From positions 1,740,001 through 1,804,000 of the forward strand of contig JABXYP010000001.1 in the NCBI GenBank assembly GCA_024701455.1: a DNA stretch of 64,000 bases, given 5' to 3'. The notes beneath the pieces were generated by a model, which saw nothing but the letters and a program-made list of their open reading frames with translations, was not told the DNA's origin and did no database searches. Origin of the DNA: Bacillus sp. A301a_S52 (GTDB lineage: Bacteria > Bacillota > Bacilli > Bacillales > Salisediminibacteriaceae). Shown here piece after piece: positions 19,735-30,027 of this stretch. Both the position numbers and the translations under genes were made by a program. Numbering within the stretch: the stretch's first letter is position 1; each line of letters starts with the position of its first letter.

Positions 19735-19918
19735 AAGGGTCCTATGTTGCTCGTTCTAACTTAATGTTTGAACCAACACTTTAACGTCGGGAGCCTGGAT
19801 GTTTCGTCTTTAATAACATGCCTTGCAGTTAAAGACAGGGACGTTAGAAGAGATGAACAAGGCACCCACCTGCCAATAGCAGGTTCAAATTCCCTATAAC
19901 GGCAAACACGGGACTCTT
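19735..19918 (+). ncRNA. ssrS: 6S RNA (6S-1/BsrA type)
   Basis: 6S RNA mimics an open promoter and binds the sigma-A RNA polymerase holoenzyme. The ends AAGGGTCC and GGACTCTT pair to form the closing stem. Conserved Firmicutes 6S sequence is present: TCCTATGTTGCTCG near the 5' side and AAGGCACCCACCTGC then CAAACACGGGAC near the 3' side. Length, about 184 bases, is right. In B. subtilis the bsrA gene also lies just downstream of aspS, which supports the call. A promoter precedes it and a terminator follows. Confidence 0.92.
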
Positions 19919-19943
19919 AAAATTAAATTATATTAAAATAATT

Positions 19944-19982
19944 CGGCTTTCCGTATTTATATTCGGAAGCCTTTTTATTTTT
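19944..19982 (+). terminator. Terminator of 6S RNA
   Basis: GGCTTTCCG and CGGAAGCC pair with one bulged base around a ten-base loop, followed by TTTTTATTTTTT. Confidence 0.85.
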
Positions 19983-20138
19983 TAAAAAAAGTTTTATACT
20001 AGAGAGGAGGAGTGAACTAATAGTATACATAGCTTTGTAAGGGTACAGGAACTCTAGAGTTTTAGCTCATTTATCTTAGAAAACAATTCAAATAGACTAA
20101 CATAAACATACTAGTTTAGACGTTTTGTTTAAAAACAA

Positions 20139-20153
20139 TTGTAATCGCTTACT
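20139..20153 (+). promoter_or_regulatory. Catabolite-responsive element (cre) before lutA
   Basis: TTGTAATCGCTTACT fits the CcpA consensus WTGNAANCGNWNNCW at every fixed position. It lies 19 bases before the lutA ATG, where bound CcpA would block transcription. No LutR gene is in the window. Confidence 0.75.
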
Positions 20154-20171
20154 TTATGAAGGAGGAAATCT

Positions 20172-20894
20172 ATGAAAATATCATTATTTTTAACGTGTTT
20201 GGGTGATGTCGTATACCCTGGAGAGGTTGGGAAGAGCACAGTTGAACTATTGGAGCGTTTGGGATGTGAGGTGGATTTTCCTATTAAACAAACGTGCTGT
20301 GGTCAGCCTGCATATAATAGTGGGTTTCATAATGAAACGAGAGACGTGGCAAAACATATGATTCGCACATTCCAACATGCTGAATATGTTATTTCACCAT
20401 CAGGCTCTTGTATAACGATGTTGCATGAATATCCACGCCTTTTCGAAGAGGATGATGATTGGCGTCTATTGGCTGAGGAGCTTGCTGACAAATCTTATGA
20501 ACTAACGCAATTTATTGTTGATGTACTAAAAATTCATGATGTAGGTGCTGAATTTCATGCAAACGTAACCTATCATACTTCTTGTCACATGACACGTTTG
20601 CTCGGCGTGAAAGAAGCTCCAATGACTCTCTTAAAACATGTCAAAGGGTTATCGTTTTCAGAGTTGCCGAATAAACAGCAGTGTTGTGGATTCGGGGGCA
20701 CCTTTAGTGTGAAAATGGTACCGATTTCGGAGCAAATGGTGAATGAAAAGGTTAAGCATATTGAGGAAACGGATGCTGATGTGTTAATTGGTGCCGATTT
20801 AGGATGTTTAATGAATATAGGGGGACGTATTGATCGGCAAGGTAAGCCGATAAAAGTGATGCATATTGCAGAAGTGTTAAATAGTCAAGCTTAA
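20172..20894 (+). CDS. lutA: L-lactate utilisation protein LutA
   Basis: LutA is one of three subunits of an iron-sulfur L-lactate oxidation complex used for growth on lactate. The 240-residue protein carries the two CCG domains of the family: [11 protein letters not shown] near residue 41 and [10 protein letters not shown] near residue 176. AAGGAGG lies seven bases before the ATG. It begins the lutABC operon, with lutB starting 15 bases later. A cre site just upstream suggests carbon catabolite repression. Confidence 0.95.
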   Translation: MKISLFLTCLGDVVYPGEVGKSTVELLERLGCEVDFPIKQTCCGQPAYNSGFHNETRDVAKHMIRTFQHAEYVISPSGSCITMLHEYPRLFEEDDDWRLLAEELADKSYELTQFIVDVLKIHDVGAEFHANVTYHTSCHMTRLLGVKEAPMTLLKHVKGLSFSELPNKQQCCGFGGTFSVKMVPISEQMVNEKVKHIEETDADVLIGADLGCLMNIGGRIDRQGKPIKVMHIAEVLNSQA

Positions 20895-20909
20895 ATAGGG
20901 GGCATCAAA

Positions 20910-22346
20910 ATGGGGATAAAAATCAGCAACGATAAATTTTTCGATCGAGTCGATAAAGGGATTAATAATCAATTTATGAGAGAAGCGGTGGCAGGAGCCC
21001 AAGAGCGACTGGAAGGCAGAAAAACAATGACGACAGAAGCGATGGGAAACTGGGAAGACTGGCGGGACCTCTCAGAAGAAATTCGTCAGCACACGTTAGA
21101 AAATCTCGACTATTATTTAGAGCAGTTTGCAGAAAATGTGGCTGAACAAGGGGGACATGTTTTTTTTGCAGCTAATGCAGAGGAAGCAAATAACTATATC
21201 AGTCAAGTTGTGAAAAAGAAACAGGCTAAAAAAATAATAAAATCTAAATCAATGGTAACAGAGGAGATTGGTTTAAATGAAGCTTTGGAGCAGATAGGCT
21301 GTGATGTGATTGAATCAGACCTAGGCGAATGGATTCTTCAGTTGGATGATCATGATCCACCTTCACACATTGTCGTACCGGCACTTCACAAGAACAAGGA
21401 GCAAATTAGAGACACATTCCAGGAAAAAAGAGAGTATACACAAACTTCAGACCCAAATGAACTAGCTCTTTTTGCTAGAGAACAGTTGAGACAAGACTTT
21501 CTTACTGCTGATGTAGGCATTACAGGCTGTAACTTTGCTGTGGCAGAATCGGGGTCTATTTCGTTAGTGACTAATGAGGGTAATGCTAGGTTAGCTACTA
21601 CTTTGCCAAAGACACAAATCACCGTCATGGGAATGGAACGGATTGTGCCGACTTGGAGAGAATTGGATATTTTAGTTAGTATGCTATGTAGAAGTGCGGT
21701 AGGGCAAAAGCTGACAAGTTATATTACCGGTTTGACGGCTGGTAAAGAGGCTGGTGATGTGGATGGTCCTGAAGAATGTCATATCGTCATCGTTGATAAC
21801 GGACGCTCAAATATTTTAGGAACTCGCTTTCAATCAGCATTACAGTGTATCCGTTGTGCGGCCTGTATTAATGTTTGTCCAGTGTATCGACATGTGGGTG
21901 GTCACTCCTACGGATCTATCTATCCCGGTCCAATCGGCGCTGTTTTAACACCTTTGTTAGAAGGTTATGAAGACTATAAAGAACTGCCATATGCTTCTTC
22001 GCTATGTGCTGCTTGTACGGATGCTTGCCCTGTAAAAATACCATTACACGAACTGTTGATTGAGCATCGGCGTGAAATTGTAGAGAATTCAGGTCACTCT
22101 ACATTTGCCGAGAAATTAGCTATGAAAGGATATGCGTTTGCTGCAAGCCATCCCGGTTTATACAAAGTCGGGTCTAGTCAAGCACCAAGCTTATTAAAAT
22201 CAGTGGCAAAAGGAGAGGAAGATGGTAAAGGGAAAGGGCCTGGTCCGGTTAAGTTATGGACTAGTATACGAGATTTGCCTGAATCAGGAGGCGAGTCATT
22301 CAGGAAGTGGTTTAGTGAGCGTGAGAAGGGTGGGAGCGGAGAATGA
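20910..22346 (+). CDS. lutB: L-lactate utilisation iron-sulfur protein LutB
   Basis: The 478-residue subunit has an N-terminal LUD domain ([20 protein letters not shown] near 205) and a C-terminal pair of 4Fe-4S clusters: [12 protein letters not shown] near 312 and CAACTDACP near 366. Two clusters of CxxCxxCxxxCP type are expected for electron transfer from lactate to the respiratory chain. It follows lutA by 15 bases and overlaps the start of lutC by four bases (ATGA), so translation is coupled. Family length is normal. Confidence 0.95.
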   Translation: MGIKISNDKFFDRVDKGINNQFMREAVAGAQERLEGRKTMTTEAMGNWEDWRDLSEEIRQHTLENLDYYLEQFAENVAEQGGHVFFAANAEEANNYISQVVKKKQAKKIIKSKSMVTEEIGLNEALEQIGCDVIESDLGEWILQLDDHDPPSHIVVPALHKNKEQIRDTFQEKREYTQTSDPNELALFAREQLRQDFLTADVGITGCNFAVAESGSISLVTNEGNARLATTLPKTQITVMGMERIVPTWRELDILVSMLCRSAVGQKLTSYITGLTAGKEAGDVDGPEECHIVIVDNGRSNILGTRFQSALQCIRCAACINVCPVYRHVGGHSYGSIYPGPIGAVLTPLLEGYEDYKELPYASSLCAACTDACPVKIPLHELLIEHRREIVENSGHSTFAEKLAMKGYAFAASHPGLYKVGSSQAPSLLKSVAKGEEDGKGKGPGPVKLWTSIRDLPESGGESFRKWFSEREKGGSGE

Positions 22347-23062
22347 ATCGAGGGACAATTTATAATAAAGATACATTTCTAACCAATGTGGCTAATCAGC
22401 TTGGACGAAAACGACAGACTTCTTCTGTTTCTTTACCTAAGTGGAAAAAATCACCTCAATATAATGTGTTTAGCGAATTATCGGAAGACGCTTTACTTGA
22501 TGAGTTTGTTAAACAGTGTGAAGCGATTCATACAGAGGTCATCGTCACAGAAATGAAGGAACTGAATAAAGTCTGTGAACAGGTGATTCATGATCTCGGT
22601 GGAGAATCTCTCGTTTATTGGGAGGATCCTAGGTTTATTAAATATGGTATAGATAGTGTGCTTGAAAAAAAGAGACAGACAGGCATGGACATATACGAAT
22701 GGGCATCAACGAAAGGGGCCTTTAATATTGAAAAAGCAGAAAGAGCTAACATAGGCCTCACATTTTCTGATGTGACATTGGCTGAGTCCGGAACAGTCGT
22801 ATTATTTAGTGATAAAGGTAAAGGACGTTCAGTAAGCCTCCTTCCAAAAACATATATGGCGATTATACCAAAAAGTACACTCGTTCCGAGAATGACACAG
22901 GCAACAGATATAATTCATGAGCGGATTAAAGCAGGAGAAAAGCCACCCTCTTGTATTAATTTTATTTCTGGACCAAGTAATTCGGCGGATATTGAGTTAA
23001 GGTTAGTCGTAGGGGTACACGGGCCCGTCCGTGTGACGTATGTCGTGATAGAAGACGAATAA
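22343..23062 (+). CDS. lutC: L-lactate utilisation protein LutC
   Basis: The 239-residue LUD-domain protein is the third subunit of the LutABC complex. It carries the LUD-type stretch [20 protein letters not shown] near residues 136-155 and the C-terminal [22 protein letters not shown], which are conserved in LutC. Its ATG overlaps the lutB stop. The operon ends here, with repeat copy 3 and a shared terminator downstream. No lactate permease (lutP) gene is next to it. Confidence 0.94.
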   Translation: MNRGTIYNKDTFLTNVANQLGRKRQTSSVSLPKWKKSPQYNVFSELSEDALLDEFVKQCEAIHTEVIVTEMKELNKVCEQVIHDLGGESLVYWEDPRFIKYGIDSVLEKKRQTGMDIYEWASTKGAFNIEKAERANIGLTFSDVTLAESGTVVLFSDKGKGRSVSLLPKTYMAIIPKSTLVPRMTQATDIIHERIKAGEKPPSCINFISGPSNSADIELRLVVGVHGPVRVTYVVIEDE

Positions 23063-23209
23063 AGTCAATGGATTATACTGTTGAAAGCTAAGGGGGTACG
23101 AGAAAGTAAGTTTTAAACGATCTAGTAGTCTTGGCGCAAAGAAGCTGTGTAAAGGCGACTTTGATAACTAAACGTTTTGTGATCCCTGCAAAAAATCATG
23201 TTATTTTTC

Positions 23210-23316
23210 ACAAGATAAGCGTTCGTAAACCTCCCGGCTTAAAGTAGAGAGGAGAGGTTACTCTATTTAGCTGGAAGCTAGCGCCGCTAATGTCCTGATT
23301 GAAGGTTCGTTTTATA
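23210..23316 (+). repeat. Intergenic structured repeat, copy 3
   Basis: AGATAAGCGTTCGT, CTCCCGGCT, AAGTAGAG paired with CTCTATTT (a G-U pair replaces A-U of other copies), GCTAATGTCCTGATTGAAGG and the tail TTCGTTTTAT. The short form lacking the optional inner block. It lies between lutC and the bidirectional terminator before rsfA. Confidence 0.9.
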
Positions 23317-23333
23317 ATAGGTAAATACAAAAT

Positions 23334-23378
23334 AAGGTGTTCCCATAGGTGTGAGTGATGTGGGAACACCTTGTTTTT
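23334..23378. terminator. Bidirectional terminator between lutABC and rsfA
   Basis: AAGGTGTTCCC and GGGAACACCTT pair, with a T-rich run on the plus strand. The hairpin can serve both the lut operon and the convergent rsfA gene, whose stop codon lies at its edge. Confidence 0.8.
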
Positions 23379-24036
23379 ATTTTGCAACCTTTTCTAAATT
23401 TCCGTTTTTATCCATTCTAAATGAAGGCGCGTGCCTGTCGCTTGGCTCTTCCTCAAGAACTGCCATACGTCTGGCACGATCCATAATTTGAATGATTGAC
23501 TGATAGTCTTCTTCAATTGATTCATATTCTTTTTTAAGCTGATTATACTTTTCTTCAATGGTGGCCATTCTTTGTTTTAACTCTTCATTCTCTTGTTCAA
23601 GTAATGTTGATTTAGTTCCATTCTCGTTAAATGATTCAAGAAACTTAATTACCTCGCCCATCGTTAAATCATGAGTGTTTGCATGTTTCACTGTTTGCAC
23701 AGGTCTTGTTACACTAGGGGTGAGATTAAACTCTGGCATAGCTGAAAATTCTGTTGTTACTTGAGGCTCGAATGTCGTGTAATGAGGTTTAGCCTCTTTA
23801 GCAAGCTGACGTTTTCGTTGCTTTCGATGCTTCTTTGCTAGTTTAATTGCATCTTCATATTTATCCCGTACGACAGCATTCCAACGGAAGCCACAAGCGG
23901 CAGATGTTCGATTTAGTGCATCACCAACTTCATCAAAGGCATTTAATTGAGTACTACCTTCACGAATGTGGCGCAATACAGTTTCGGCTAATAGCAGATC
24001 ATCTTCATGGGACCACGCATCTTGTCTTATTTTCAT
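23377..24036 (-). CDS. rsfA: Prespore-specific regulator RsfA
   Basis: RsfA is a sigma-F-dependent regulator that adjusts forespore gene expression. The 219-residue protein has an N-terminal SANT/Myb-like domain (DAWSHEDDLLLAETVLRHIR, residues 6-25, then SAACGFRWNAVVRDKYEDAI), a variable linker, and a coiled-coil region of heptads rich in Glu, Lys and Gln at about 143-180. AAAGGATG precedes the ATG. The related YlbO protein is an alternative, as both share the Myb-like domain. The gene is convergent with lutABC, an arrangement not seen in B. subtilis. Confidence 0.85.
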   Translation of the reverse strand: MKIRQDAWSHEDDLLLAETVLRHIREGSTQLNAFDEVGDALNRTSAACGFRWNAVVRDKYEDAIKLAKKHRKQRKRQLAKEAKPHYTTFEPQVTTEFSAMPEFNLTPSVTRPVQTVKHANTHDLTMGEVIKFLESFNENGTKSTLLEQENEELKQRMATIEEKYNQLKKEYESIEEDYQSIIQIMDRARRMAVLEEEPSDRHAPSFRMDKNGNLEKVAK

Positions 24037-24223
24037 CTCTTTTCATCCTTTCTGTTATAAAAGCGGTGTCTATGAGCACTTTCTATTAATTGGGAAAAAT
24101 AGACAAATAACTGTCATTCCCAATCTTTAGCTTTTTGACACGCACTATAAGTCTTTTATAATAAGATGGACAAAGAAAGATGAAAGTATACTATAAAAAA
24201 GAATTGAGTTTTAGTGAGAGGTG

Positions 24224-25552
24224 CTAATCATGGTTCTTTTTTCTTTCCGTAAAATAGTCAAGCCGTTTTTGAACGGCTTTTTCATAGCCGTTTGATGAAG
24301 GTTCATAAAAGCGGCGTGTTTTCAAGTGATCTGGCAAATATTGCTGGGCGACATAATGGTTCTCATAATTGTGTGGATATAAATAACCATCACCGTGCCC
24401 AAGCTTAGCAGCACCTTTGTAATGGGAATCCCGTAAATGAATTGGAACATCAGCTGATTTTTCTGTGGCAACGGTATCAAGAGCCTTGTCTATACCTGAA
24501 ATAATTGCATTGCTTTTTGGAGCTGTTGCTAAATAGACGGCAGCTTCAGCGAGAGGGAGTCTCGCTTCTGGCATCCCTACAAATTCAACTGCTTGAAAGG
24601 CCGCTTGAGCAATTAATAAAGCATTAGGGTCGGCAAGTCCTATATCTTCAGCAGCATGCACGTAAAGACGCCGTGCAATAAACCGGGGATCCTCTCCTGC
24701 ATAGATCATTTTAGCTAGCCAATATAGTGTGGCGTCTGGGTCAGATCCTCGAATGCTTTTAATAAAGGCGGAAATCGTATCGTAATGGTTATCTCCTGCT
24801 TTATCGTAACGAATCATTCGTTTTTGAATAGAGGCCTCTGCCGTTTCTAGATCAATTGTAATGGTATCGTCTTTATTAGGATCCGTTGTTAAAACGGCCA
24901 ATTCTACAGCATTTAGTGCGGTTCTGGCATCCCCATTTGCTTTATTAATCAAATGTTTATAAGCTTCTTCCTTCATGTCAATCTTATAATTTCCAAATCC
25001 TCGTTCCTTATCGCTTAATGCTTGCTCGATAACACGTTTAATATCCTTATCTGTTAACGATTCTAATTTAAATAAGCGTGATCTGGAAATGAGAGCAGGG
25101 TTTACTTCAAACATTGGATTTTCAGTGGTTGCACCTATTAAAATGACTGTTCCATCTTCAACATATGGTAAGAGGGCATCCTGCTGGCCTTTATTAAAAC
25201 GATGTATTTCATCAATAAATAAAACTGTTTTAATTTGATCAAACGTTAATCGATCTTTGGCGCTAGCAACTATATCACGCACATGTTTAATCCCAGCCGT
25301 AACAGCGTTAAGTTGCTCGAATTTTGCGGAAGTGGTGTTAGCGATTACTCTTGCTAAAGTGGTTTTCCCAGTCCCTGGAGGGCCATGTAAAATCATCGGT
25401 GTCAGTCTGTCAGCTTCAATGGCACGTCGTAACAGTTGTCCTTCTCCAATAATATGATGCTGTCCAATAACTTCATCAAGTGTTCTTGGCCGCATCCTAG
25501 CAGCTAACGGCCCTTTTGGGGCAGGGGCATTAGAATAATTAAATAAATCCAC
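24224..25552 (-). CDS. rarA: Replication-associated recombination ATPase RarA
   Basis: RarA (MgsA, B. subtilis YrvN) is a clamp-loader-like AAA+ ATPase acting at stalled replication forks. The 442-residue protein has Walker A GPPGTGKTT (57-65), Walker B LFIDEIHRF near 110, sensor motif IGATTENPMF near 139, and the C-terminal MgsA tetramerisation domain with RDSHYKGAAKLGHGDGYLYP near 375. The start codon follows AAGGAGAAGC. It is on the minus strand, back to back with the YczE-like gene, between aspS-side genes and cymR as in B. subtilis. Confidence 0.95.
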   Translation of the reverse strand: MDLFNYSNAPAPKGPLAARMRPRTLDEVIGQHHIIGEGQLLRRAIEADRLTPMILHGPPGTGKTTLARVIANTTSAKFEQLNAVTAGIKHVRDIVASAKDRLTFDQIKTVLFIDEIHRFNKGQQDALLPYVEDGTVILIGATTENPMFEVNPALISRSRLFKLESLTDKDIKRVIEQALSDKERGFGNYKIDMKEEAYKHLINKANGDARTALNAVELAVLTTDPNKDDTITIDLETAEASIQKRMIRYDKAGDNHYDTISAFIKSIRGSDPDATLYWLAKMIYAGEDPRFIARRLYVHAAEDIGLADPNALLIAQAAFQAVEFVGMPEARLPLAEAAVYLATAPKSNAIISGIDKALDTVATEKSADVPIHLRDSHYKGAAKLGHGDGYLYPHNYENHYVAQQYLPDHLKTRRFYEPSSNGYEKAVQKRLDYFTERKKNHD

Positions 25553-25918
25553 GGTTAAGCTTCTCCTTTATTTGTAAACTAAATTGGGTATATCAGTTAC
25601 TTCTAACTCTAAGAACTCATAGGATAATCAGGTCGGTGAATGGTAGTAATTCTTCACAAAGCAGAATAGTCAATGCAAGTTCCTTTTGAGGATTTAGTTG
25701 CATAAGTCCCTGTTCTTACTCAACATGTAGTCCACTGTCTCAGTCCCTTTTAGTTGCATAAAAAGTGAATCATCGATAAAATGCTAGTGTTTAATATGTT
25801 AAGTAATATTTCTGGCTTCGTTATTATTGCTAGATCAGTGACCCTTTTTCTATGCTATAATGAATCTAAGATCAGAACAAGGGAAATGGTGTGAAAGAAA
25901 TTAGGAAGGACATCTAAA
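25553..25918 (+). other. Gap between rarA and the YczE-like gene
   Basis: No gene is evident. TTTAGTTGCATAA occurs twice, at about 25696 and 25749, as an imperfect direct repeat. A TATAAT at 25855-25860 about 60 bases before the YczE-like ATG is a possible -10 box without a clear -35. Confidence 0.4.
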
Positions 25919-26575
25919 ATGACAGTAGGAAACGGGCTACATTATACAGAAACGCCTTGGTTTCGGTGGGGCGTTTTTCTCATGGGGCTTATTGTAATGA
26001 GTTTTGGAATTGCATTAATGATCACTGCAGGTTTAGGTAGTGCACCATGGGATGTTCTACACATCGGTTTAACAGAGCATTTTGGATTGACAATTGGGAC
26101 TTGGACCGTTATCATGGGCTTTCTTTTACTTTTGTTATCGGTTATCTTAACGAAAGAATGGCCAAAATTGGGTGCGTACTTAAATATGCTGTTAGTTGGA
26201 GGATTTGTAGATCTATTTTTATTTTTGATGGACACACCTCATATACTCGTACTTAAATTAGCAATGCTTCTAGTAGGAATTTTAATCATGGGGTTTGGTA
26301 TTGGCTTATATATTTCACCTCAATGTGGGGCAGGCCCAAGAGATAGCGTCATGCTCGCTCTTTCTTTAAAAACAGGGATGTCTGTAGCGAGGGTGCGTGT
26401 TCTCATGGAAGTATGTGTCCTTTTTACGGGATGGCTCCTTGGAGGTCCTGTCTTTATTGGTACAATTTTATTTAGTTTACTTATCGGTCACATAACGGCT
26501 CTGTCGTTAAGTTTTTGTCAACAATGGTTAGGTAGAAGAGTGGAAAGAGGGATGCAAGTTGAAAATATCAACTAA
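25919..26575 (+). CDS. YczE/YitT-like membrane protein
   Basis: The 218-residue protein has five to six hydrophobic segments and the stretches TAGLGSAPWDVLHIGL and GLYISPQCGAGPRDSVMLAL typical of the YczE family. In B. subtilis YczE is needed for production of some secondary metabolites, but its mechanism is unknown. The ATG follows AGGAAGGACATCTAAA. Its 3' end overlaps the start of cymR by 17 bases, so the two are probably cotranscribed. Other YitT-type proteins are the alternative. Confidence 0.8.
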   Translation: MTVGNGLHYTETPWFRWGVFLMGLIVMSFGIALMITAGLGSAPWDVLHIGLTEHFGLTIGTWTVIMGFLLLLLSVILTKEWPKLGAYLNMLLVGGFVDLFLFLMDTPHILVLKLAMLLVGILIMGFGIGLYISPQCGAGPRDSVMLALSLKTGMSVARVRVLMEVCVLFTGWLLGGPVFIGTILFSLLIGHITALSLSFCQQWLGRRVERGMQVENIN

Positions 26576-26978
26576 AGGCCGTTATGGGCTCACTATTATG
26601 ATTGCTTTAGCAAAAAAATATGGAGATGGACCTATTTCATTAAAGTCAATTGCAAAGGAACATAATCTATCAGAACATTACTTAGAGCAACTGATAGCAC
26701 CCCTTAGAAATGCCCAGCTAGTAAAAAGTGTTAGAGGTGCTTATGGAGGCTACATGCTTGGAAAAGAAGCGGGTGATATTACAGCAGGTGACATCATTCG
26801 TGTATTAGAAGGTCCTATCACCCCTGTAGAAATCATAGATGATGAAGAGCCGGCAAAGCGAGACCTGTGGATAAAGATTCGTGATGCTGTTAAAGATGTG
26901 CTTGACTCCACAACTCTTGAAGATTTGGCTAGCTTCGAAGATAAAGGGGATCAAGAATATTATATGTTTTACATTTAA
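26559..26978 (+). CDS. cymR: Cysteine metabolism repressor CymR (Rrf2 family)
   Basis: CymR represses cysteine and sulfur-uptake genes and is active in complex with CysK. The 139-residue Rrf2 protein starts MKISTKGRYGLTIMIALAKK, with HTH positions SLKSIAKEHNLSEHYLEQLI (27-46) and the wing GAYGGYMLGK. It contains no cysteine, so it cannot hold an Fe-S cluster, as expected for CymR and unlike IscR. The start is TTG at 26559, seven bases after AGAGGG. It precedes the cysteine desulfurase and mnmA genes exactly as in B. subtilis. Confidence 0.93.
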   Translation: MKISTKGRYGLTIMIALAKKYGDGPISLKSIAKEHNLSEHYLEQLIAPLRNAQLVKSVRGAYGGYMLGKEAGDITAGDIIRVLEGPITPVEIIDDEEPAKRDLWIKIRDAVKDVLDSTTLEDLASFEDKGDQEYYMFYI

Positions 26979-27004
26979 GAAATATAAAGGTGTGAATAAG
27001 TTCT

Positions 27005-29297
<2,293 letters not shown>

Positions 29298-29339
29298 GCT
29301 TTTGAGATTTTAATTAAGGTTTTAGAGGGGGCAGATGGA

Positions 29340-30005
29340 ATGGGGAAAAACGAACGTGCTGTTAAAGAAATGCAGGAAGGAAACCTTGAAGAAGCAGCGA
29401 AACTACTTAATGAAGCCATTGAAGAAAATCCTGAAGATGCTATTGCGTATACAAACTTCGGAAATTTACTAGCGGCAGTAGGGGAAGAAGAGAAGGCTAT
29501 TATCTTTTTTGAAAAAGCAATGGAATTAGATGAACAACAGGCAACTCCGTATTATGGAAAAGGAAATGTGCTTTACAATCAAGAAAACTATAAAGGGGCT
29601 ATTGATAGTTATCAGAAAGCGATGTCTCACGGTCTTCATGAGGGTGATGTATATTACATGACAGGGATGAGCTTTTATTATCTAAGTGATTTTTTAAGAG
29701 CATTACCAAGTTTAAGTAGAGCTGTAGAATTAAATCCTGAAGATGTGGATGCTCGCTTTCATTATGCATTATGCTTAGCACAAACGGATCAAATTAATGA
29801 TGCTATACCTCATTTCGAGAAAGTGAATGAGTTAGATCCGGGCCATGCAGATAGCTACTTTAACTTAGGAGTGGCGTATGCATACAACGAAGATATGTCA
29901 GGAGCATTGGCCATGTTTAATAAAGCGCTTGAGATTCAACCTAACCATGCGCTTGCAGCAAACGGTAAACAACGTATGGAGGAATTTCTTCATAAAGGAC
30001 AATAG
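29340..30005 (+). CDS. TPR-repeat protein (YrrB-like)
   Basis: The 221-residue protein consists of about six tetratricopeptide repeats, visible as repeated AY-TNFGNLLAAVGEEEKAI, PYYGKGNVLYNQENYKGAID, DVYYMTGMSFYYLSDFLRAL and DSYFNLGVAYAYNEDMSGAL. Such domains act as binding scaffolds; B. subtilis YrrB at the same locus has been structurally studied and may interact with neighbouring gene products. It begins after AGAGGGGGC and is followed by recD2 22 bases later. A specific role is not known. Confidence 0.9.
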   Translation: MGKNERAVKEMQEGNLEEAAKLLNEAIEENPEDAIAYTNFGNLLAAVGEEEKAIIFFEKAMELDEQQATPYYGKGNVLYNQENYKGAIDSYQKAMSHGLHEGDVYYMTGMSFYYLSDFLRALPSLSRAVELNPEDVDARFHYALCLAQTDQINDAIPHFEKVNELDPGHADSYFNLGVAYAYNEDMSGALAMFNKALEIQPNHALAANGKQRMEEFLHKGQ

Positions 30006-30027
30006 TGAAAGTAAAAGGGGCATTAGG

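Noticed and set aside
29878..30027. 50-residue N-terminal extension of recD2
   Set aside because: It overlaps the TPR gene, and the ATG at 30028 has a proper AAAAGGGG site.
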